The notes under the pieces: generated by a model
Seen by the model: the letters and a program-made list of their open reading frames with translations, nothing else
Databases searched by the model: none
Told to the model about the DNA's origin: nothing
Made by a program: the position numbers and the translations under genes
Shown: piece after piece, positions 5,643 to 9,890 of the stretch
How the letters are laid out: each line of letters opens with the position of its first letter
How positions within the stretch are numbered: position 1 is the stretch's first letter
NCBI GenBank assembly: GCA_017883605.1
Contig: JADGNH010000068.1
Location: 1 to 9,890 of the forward strand
DNA: 9,890 nt
Source: Methanobacteriaceae archaeon
GTDB lineage: Archaea > Methanobacteriota > Methanobacteria > Methanobacteriales > Methanobacteriaceae
Direction: 5' to 3'

Positions 5643-6756
5643 AAAATATTTTATACAGGGTAATGAAGCCTGCGCAAGAGGGGCTTTAAAGGCTGGCTGC
5701 CGATTTTTTGCAGGTTACCCCATAACACCATCAACGGAAATAGCAGAAGACATGGCGGTATTCCTTCCCCGAGAGGGTGGTTCTTTCATACAGATGGAGG
5801 ACGAGATCTCAGCACTGGGGGCGGTAATAGGGGCGGTTTGGACCGGCCTTAAAGCTATGACTGCCACTTCAGGACCAGGGTTCTCCCTGATGCAGGAACA
5901 TATAGGCTACGCTGCCATGACTGAAACACCCCTGGTGATTGTGAACATGCAGAGAGGTTCTCCTTCCACTGGACAGCCTACCATGGCCTCCCAGAGCGAC
6001 ATGATGCAGTCCCGTTGGGGATCCCATGGGGACTATGAGATAATAGCCCTATCACCCTCTTCGGTTCAGGAATGCTTTGACTTCACAGCTGAAGCCTTTA
6101 ATCTTGCGGAAAAATATCGGGTGCCGGTGATGGTGATGGGTGATGAAATAGTAGGCCACATGCGGGAAAAGATCATTATACCAGATAAAGTGGAAATATT
6201 GCCCCGCCAGATGCCTAAAGAAGGTCCAGAAACATTTTTACCATACCAGGCCCCTCCAGAAGGAACTTCAGCTATGCCTGCCTTTGGAGACGGATACAAA
6301 ATGCATATAACCGGACTCACCCACGATGAAAGAGGTTATCCCGATGCTTCCAATCCTCAAACCCATTCTGAACTGGTGAACAGGCTCTGTGATAAAATAC
6401 TTAAGAAAACTGCTGAAATAGCCAGGATCCAGGAAGAGTCCACGGCAGATGCTGATGTTATAGCACTTTCCTACGGTGCACCATCCAGATCGGCCCTTAA
6501 AGCGGTTAGAAACGCAAGAAATCAGGATATAAAAGCTGGTTTCATAAAGCTTGATACAGTGTGGCCTTTCCCGGAAGAACTGGTTAGGGAAACCACCAAA
6601 AACGCCGGTAAGGTAGTGGTGGTTGAAATGAATTTGGGACAGATATTTTATGAGGTACAAAGGGTGCTGCCAGAAGTGAAAGTTGAGCTTCTTCCCAAGA
6701 TAGGCGGCGAAATGCAAAGTCCCCAAGAAATACTGGAAAAGATAAAATCCATCTGA
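5632..6756 (+). CDS. korA: 2-oxoglutarate:ferredoxin oxidoreductase alpha subunit
   Basis: At 374 residues this has the usual length for an archaeal KorA. It has the pyrimidine-binding region 'GCRFFAGYPITPSTEI' (about 22-37), 'QMEDEISALGAVIGAV', 'ATSGPGFSLMQEHIGYAAMT' and 'RGSPSTGQPT', all standard for 2-oxoacid oxidoreductase alpha chains. A C-terminal transketolase-like domain follows, containing 'KLDTVWPFPEELV'. With KorB it forms the thiamine pyrophosphate core that interconverts 2-oxoglutarate plus CoA with succinyl-CoA, CO2 and reduced ferredoxin. In a methanogen the reductive, biosynthetic direction is expected. ATG 5632 is chosen over ATG 5623 because it gives the usual short N-terminus before YFIQGNEACARG and has GGATGAG at 5621-5627 upstream. 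The KorA or VorA question is settled mainly by the four-gene arrangement with sucC. Confidence 0.93.
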   Translation: MKAEKYFIQGNEACARGALKAGCRFFAGYPITPSTEIAEDMAVFLPREGGSFIQMEDEISALGAVIGAVWTGLKAMTATSGPGFSLMQEHIGYAAMTETPLVIVNMQRGSPSTGQPTMASQSDMMQSRWGSHGDYEIIALSPSSVQECFDFTAEAFNLAEKYRVPVMVMGDEIVGHMREKIIIPDKVEILPRQMPKEGPETFLPYQAPPEGTSAMPAFGDGYKMHITGLTHDERGYPDASNPQTHSELVNRLCDKILKKTAEIARIQEESTADADVIALSYGAPSRSALKAVRNARNQDIKAGFIKLDTVWPFPEELVRETTKNAGKVVVVEMNLGQIFYEVQRVLPEVKVELLPKIGGEMQSPQEILEKIKSI

Positions 6757-6770
6757 ATTGGTTTAAATCA

Positions 6771-6891
6771 GGTTTTAATCTCACTAAGAATCAAAATCGG
6801 GTTTTAATCCTGTTAAGAATCATTAAAATGTTCTAATTTACTAAGAGTCAATTAATCATGTTCTAATCTCACTAAAAATTAGTTAAATCAT
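6771..6891 (+). repeat. Four imperfect tandem repeats of about 30 bases between korA and korB
   Basis: The units begin at 6771, 6800, 6830 and 6860, with lengths of about 28 to 32 bases. Each starts with GGTTTTAATC or GTTCTAAT(C/T), continues with a CTAAGAATCA-like segment and ends AAAATC or AATCAT. A partial unit (GGTTTAAATCA) precedes at 6760-6770. The array fills the only large gap in an otherwise overlapping or abutting operon. No open frame runs through it. It could bind a regulator, act at the RNA level or be a simple expansion. Confidence 0.75.
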
Positions 6892-6901
6892 TATTTTCTA
6901 C

Positions 6902-6910
6902 AAGGAGATG
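6902..6910 (+). promoter_or_regulatory. Strong korB ribosome binding site
   Basis: AAGGAGATG is a near-perfect match to the methanogen anti-Shine-Dalgarno sequence. It contains the first possible ATG (6908), so that ATG cannot be used with this site. The following ATG at 6917 is six bases downstream and is taken as the start. Confidence 0.8.
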
Positions 6911-6916
6911 AAAAAT

Positions 6917-7783
6917 ATGGATAAAACGAGGGAAAATCGTTTTATGAAGTACCTGAGGAAGGATAGACTACCCAACATCTTCTGCGCAGGGTGCGGAAAT
7001 GGAATTATAATGAACACCTTCTTTAATGGTATGGAAATGGCGGAAATCGATTTTGAAAACATAGTCCTGGTTTCAGGCATAGGATGTTCCTCCAGAATAC
7101 CAGGATATGTTAAATGTGATTCACTGCACACCACCCATGGTAGACCCATATCATTCGCTACAGGTATTAAACTTGCTAATCCGGAGCTTGATGTTGTGGT
7201 ATTCACTGGGGACGGTGATGCCGCAGCCATAGGAGGTAACCACCTTATCCATGGTGCCAGAAGGAATATAGACCTAACTGTAATCTGTATAAATAACAGC
7301 ATATATGGCATGACTGGGGGCCAGATCAGCCCTACATCACCAAAAGGGAGTTATGGGAGCACAGCACCCTACGGGGCATTAGAAAATCCCTTTAATCTTT
7401 CAGAATTGGTTAAGGCTGCAGGAGCAACATACGTGGCCCGGTGGACCACCGCCCACCCGGTACAGCTTTCCAACACCATAAAAAAAGCCCTTTTAAACAA
7501 GGGATTCTCCTTTGTGGAAGCTGTATCCCAGTGTCCCACCTATTTCGGACGGAAAAATAGAATGAAGTCCCCTATTGAGATGATGCACCGGATGAAGGAG
7601 GAGAGTGTGCTTAAAAGGAAAGCGGATCAACTTACAGAAAGCGAACTGGAAGGTAAATTAGTGGTAGGGGAATTCCAGAATAAAACGGCACCAGAATTTT
7701 CAGATAAAATCTGTAGATTACTTGAAGATAAATGCGTTACTGGAAAACCAAGTTCTCTAAAATCAGCATATCAGGAGGATTAA
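6917..7783 (+). CDS. korB: 2-oxoglutarate:ferredoxin oxidoreductase beta subunit
   Basis: This 288-residue protein is the thiamine pyrophosphate- and cluster-binding beta chain. It has 'CAGCGNG' (about 23-29) and 'SGIGCSSR' (about 53-60), which supply Cys ligands for the proximal [4Fe-4S] cluster. The thiamine pyrophosphate and Mg-binding signature is GDGDAAAIGGNH (about 98-109), ending at INN (125-127). 'NSIYGMTGGQISPTS' follows, as usual for this family. The length is typical for a stand-alone beta subunit without fusion. The start at 6917 is fixed by the ribosome binding site. It partners KorA; the 160-base gap before it carries tandem repeats, while korC begins three bases after its stop. 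Its own strong ribosome binding site suggests independent, efficient initiation. Confidence 0.93.
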   Translation: MDKTRENRFMKYLRKDRLPNIFCAGCGNGIIMNTFFNGMEMAEIDFENIVLVSGIGCSSRIPGYVKCDSLHTTHGRPISFATGIKLANPELDVVVFTGDGDAAAIGGNHLIHGARRNIDLTVICINNSIYGMTGGQISPTSPKGSYGSTAPYGALENPFNLSELVKAAGATYVARWTTAHPVQLSNTIKKALLNKGFSFVEAVSQCPTYFGRKNRMKSPIEMMHRMKEESVLKRKADQLTESELEGKLVVGEFQNKTAPEFSDKICRLLEDKCVTGKPSSLKSAYQED

Positions 7784-7785
7784 AA

Positions 7786-8343
7786 TTGCGTAAAGATATA
7801 AGAATAGCTGGATTCGGTGGTCAGGGAATCATCCTGGCAGGGATTGTTATTGGAAAAGCTGCAGCACTCCACGATGATATGTTCGCCGTTCAAACCCAGT
7901 CTTATGGTCCAGAAGCCAGAGGCGGAGCTTCAAAAACAGAAGTGGTCATCAGTGATGAAGAGATAGATTACCCTAAGATTGAAAACCCCGACATCTTAGT
8001 TGCTATGTCCCATGAAGCTTTAATGGCGTATCTTGATGATCTGAAGGATGGAGGAATCCTGATAATTGATCCCGACATGATACCGGAGGAAGATGTACTT
8101 CCCTTTGTGAAAGAACATAATATAAAACTTTATAAGGCCCCTGCAACCAGAACAGCAGATGAAAAGATTGGGCTGAAGATTGTGGCCAACATAGTGATGA
8201 TCGGGGCCATAACCAGGATAACTAAGGTAGTATCGGAGGATTCAGCTAGAAAAGCTGTTGCAGAAAGTGTTCCTCCCGGAACAGAAGATAAAAATCTTGC
8301 TGCCTTTGAAGCGGGAGCAGCACTGGCTGATGGGGGGGTCTAA
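7786..8343 (+). CDS. korC: 2-oxoglutarate:ferredoxin oxidoreductase gamma subunit
   Basis: From TTG 7786 the product has 185 residues and begins MRKDIRIAG. 'GFGGQGIILAG' (9-19) and 'SYGPEARGGASKTEVVIS' (39-56) are diagnostic of the gamma domain, which closes the active site and takes part in CoA binding. AGGAGGAT at 7773-7780 lies five bases before the TTG and decides the start; a longer upstream frame from 7732 lies within korB and is not needed. The gene abuts korB and is followed two bases later by sucC. Its last codons contain seven consecutive G (8332-8338), which also serve as the sucC ribosome binding region. Confidence 0.92.
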   Translation: MRKDIRIAGFGGQGIILAGIVIGKAAALHDDMFAVQTQSYGPEARGGASKTEVVISDEEIDYPKIENPDILVAMSHEALMAYLDDLKDGGILIIDPDMIPEEDVLPFVKEHNIKLYKAPATRTADEKIGLKIVANIVMIGAITRITKVVSEDSARKAVAESVPPGTEDKNLAAFEAGAALADGGV

Positions 8344-8345
8344 AC

Positions 8346-9449
8346 TTGAAAGTATACGAGTACTTAGCCAAAGATGTATTTAAAAAGAACGGCATTCCCG
8401 TACCTAACGGTATTCTAGCAGAAACCGCGGAAGAGGCTGAAAAAGCCGCAGAAGAAATGGGAAAACCAGTGGCAATCAAATCTCAGGTCTTGGTAGGGGG
8501 AAGAGGCAAGGCCGGGGGTATAAAATTTGCAGAGAACCCATCTAAGGCTTATGAGATGGCGGAGGAAATTCTGGGGATGGAGATAAAGGGGGAAACGGTG
8601 GAGAAAATACTGGTTGAGGAGAAGATGGACATCATCTCTGAGTTCTATGTGAGCGTGGCAGTGGATAGATCAGCAAAAAAACCACTTATAATGGCCAGCA
8701 GTGAAGGTGGTGTTGATATTGAGGAGGTTGCCCGGAAAACTCCTGAAAAAATAATTAAATATCATGTAAACCCTCTAGATGAGTTTTTACCTTACCAGGC
8801 GCGTGATGTTGCCCGGAAGATGGGGGTTGAAAACCCTTTAATTTCAAAGGTAGGTGGCATAATCTGGAAGTTATTCAAAATCTTCCAAAAATACGATGCC
8901 CACATCGCAGAGATAAATCCTCTGGTTATAACAGATAAAGGACTGATAGCGGCAGATGCCAAGCTTGACATTGACGATGACGCACTTTACAGGCAAAAAG
9001 AGCTGATTAAGATTGAGAAAACTAAAGACGAGTTTGCATATGTAAAGCTTGAAGGAGATATAGCAGTTATAGGCAACGGCGCCGGACTTACCCTGAGTGG
9101 AATGGATATGCTCAATATTTATGGAGGAGAACCCGCCACCTTCCTGGATATAGGTGGAGGTGCGTCACAGGAAAATATAGCAAGAGCTCTTAACCTGGTC
9201 ATATCAGACCCAGATGTTAAGGTGGTGTTCCTGAACGTGCTCGGCGGTATAACTCGGGCTGATGACGTTGCCCGTGGAGTTTTAGATGTTTTAGAGGCAT
9301 CTGAGCGTAAGGTGCCCCTGGTTATAAGGTTGACCGGTACCAACGAAGAGGAAGGACGGAGGATCCTGACTGAAGCCGGGGTTTCATTTGAGACTTCTAT
9401 GGAAACAGCCGCCCAGAAGGCGGTTGAAATGTGCAAATCTCTGGAATAA
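8346..9449 (+). CDS. sucC: Succinate-CoA ligase (ADP-forming) beta subunit
   Basis: The 367-residue length is close to that of bacterial SucC. The ATP-grasp half includes Lys45 and 'VGGRGKAGG' (50-58), and 'AEINPLV' (188-194) and 'DAKLDID' supply Asn191 and Asp204, positions corresponding to the E. coli Mg ligands. The C-terminal CoA-ligase half has 'FLDIGGGAS', 'LNVLGGITRADDVARG' and 'RLTGTNEEEGR'. The enzyme, with SucD, makes succinyl-CoA from succinate, CoA and ATP, which directly feeds the Kor complex encoded upstream. The start is TTG at 8346, two bases after the korC stop, with the G-run at 8332-8338 as ribosome binding site. No sucD follows; it must lie elsewhere, as I recall for Methanothermobacter. 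Confidence 0.93.
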   Translation: MKVYEYLAKDVFKKNGIPVPNGILAETAEEAEKAAEEMGKPVAIKSQVLVGGRGKAGGIKFAENPSKAYEMAEEILGMEIKGETVEKILVEEKMDIISEFYVSVAVDRSAKKPLIMASSEGGVDIEEVARKTPEKIIKYHVNPLDEFLPYQARDVARKMGVENPLISKVGGIIWKLFKIFQKYDAHIAEINPLVITDKGLIAADAKLDIDDDALYRQKELIKIEKTKDEFAYVKLEGDIAVIGNGAGLTLSGMDMLNIYGGEPATFLDIGGGASQENIARALNLVISDPDVKVVFLNVLGGITRADDVARGVLDVLEASERKVPLVIRLTGTNEEEGRRILTEAGVSFETSMETAAQKAVEMCKSLE

Positions 9450-9600
9450 TTATATTTTTTAGAATAATTTTTTTTAATTATTTCTAGAACGAGGAATGAA
9501 TATTTTTTATATTTAAATGATTTTTTTTTATTTTATTTAAATGATTTTTTTATTTTTTTTTATTTTTAGAAAATTTTTAGGAAAAATTCAAATCTTATTT
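9450..9600 (+). terminator. Oligo-T terminator region after the kor-suc operon
   Basis: An AT-only hairpin (AATAATT and AATTATT around six T, 9463-9482) and many T-tracts of six to nine bases follow sucC. Archaeal RNA polymerase stops at such U-rich tracts. Inside lies a 23 to 24-base direct repeat beginning ATTTAAATGA (9511-9534 and 9535-9557). No gene is visible between 9450 and 9647. Confidence 0.55.
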
Positions 9601-9635
9601 TATTTCTATTTAAACCAAATTTCCAATGGTCTTGA

Positions 9636-9682
9636 GAGTTTTTATTTCTAGGTATTGGGAGTTTTTATTTCTATATTGGCTA
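9636..9682 (-). repeat. 23-base imperfect tandem duplication at the broken end of the paralogue
   Basis: GAGTTTTTATTTCTA occurs at 9636-9650 and again at 9659-9673, a 23-base period. On the minus strand the two units read as GAAATAAAAACTC followed by CCAATACCT and then TCAAGACC. The period is not a multiple of three, and the junction creates the TAG that ends the minus-strand reading frame. Confidence 0.75.
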
Positions 9683-9890
9683 GAACGCTTGCATCAGCTT
9701 CGTTTACTATTCTCTGAGCATCAGTTACGCTCACTGTGGTGTTTTGCTGACCGCCAGCAGCATAGGTGATCATCACCATTCCCGAGGGATCTTGTTTGAT
9801 GCTGATCTGTTGATTCTGGTATATCCTCCATGATTGGGTTGCGGGGCCAAGCACATCCACTGCCAACACATGATCTGGAAGCTCTGCCCC
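9648..9890 (-). pseudogene. Truncated DUF515-like paralogue (5' end outside window)
   Basis: The minus frame is open from the window edge to TAG at 9648-9650 and gives 80 residues beginning GAELPDHVLAVDVLGPATQS. Its last 64 residues align without gaps to the first 64 visible residues of the gene at 1-765, with 45 identical. There the homology stops: the downstream SAF-like segment, linker and C-terminal domain, about 190 residues, are missing and replaced by AT-rich DNA. The end coincides with a 23-base duplication that shifts the frame. The remaining codons look conserved, so the truncation may be recent, or a short product may still be made. Whether the N-terminal part outside the window is intact cannot be seen. 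Confidence 0.65.

Noticed and set aside
6268..6726. Minus-strand open frames inside korA, korB and sucC
   Set aside because: All lie antisense to well-conserved enzyme genes and have translations without family features.
6771..6891. CRISPR array
   Set aside because: The units are contiguous and degenerate with no unique spacers between constant repeats, and no cas gene is present.

Overview
The window looks like a chromosomal segment of a methanogenic archaeon of the order Methanobacteriales, most like Methanobacterium. Four things point there: a korDABC-sucC cluster (ferredoxin-dependent 2-oxoglutarate synthase plus succinyl-CoA synthetase beta), a methanopterin-pathway dihydroneopterin aldolase (MptD), pseudomurein-binding repeats, and archaeal expression signals (TATA-like boxes, GGTG/GGAG ribosome binding sites, many TTG starts, oligo-T terminators). 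The species cannot be named from the sequence alone.

Layout. 1-765: 3' part of a DUF515-like protein, closed by a hairpin terminator. 900-1930: a small membrane-anchored Ser/Thr-rich protein followed by a class E-like sortase, a plausible sortase and substrate pair. 1932-2300: mptD. 2496-3344: a calcineurin-like phosphoesterase whose 3' end carries a local duplication. 3345-5300: a low-coding, AT-rich stretch with one intact gene (4464-4943, two pseudomurein-binding repeats). It also holds a frameshifted minus-strand relic of a zinc-dependent phospholipase C-like gene, another minus-strand frame broken by one stop, and two direct repeats of about 80 bases. The second of these repeats forms the upstream region of korD. 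5301-9449: korD, korA, korB, korC and sucC, tightly packed except for a 160-base korA-korB gap filled with four tandem repeats. 9450-9647: oligo-T terminator region. 9648-9890: a truncated minus-strand paralogue of the first gene, so the window is bracketed by diverged inverted copies.

How the genes work together. KorDABC and SucC form one pathway step pair: succinate is activated to succinyl-CoA and reductively carboxylated to 2-oxoglutarate with reduced ferredoxin. This is the expected route to glutamate in methanogens with an incomplete reductive TCA cycle. The sucD partner is not in the window. The sortase pair, the pseudomurein-binding protein and the phospholipase relic all relate to the cell surface, while mptD belongs to C1 cofactor synthesis.

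No wholly new multi-gene system is evident. The points most worth a second look are the sortase and substrate pair, the repeat array between korA and korB, the hexapeptide-repeat tail of KorD, the duplicated korD upstream region around the pseudomurein-binding gene, and the inverted DUF515-like paralogues at the two edges.
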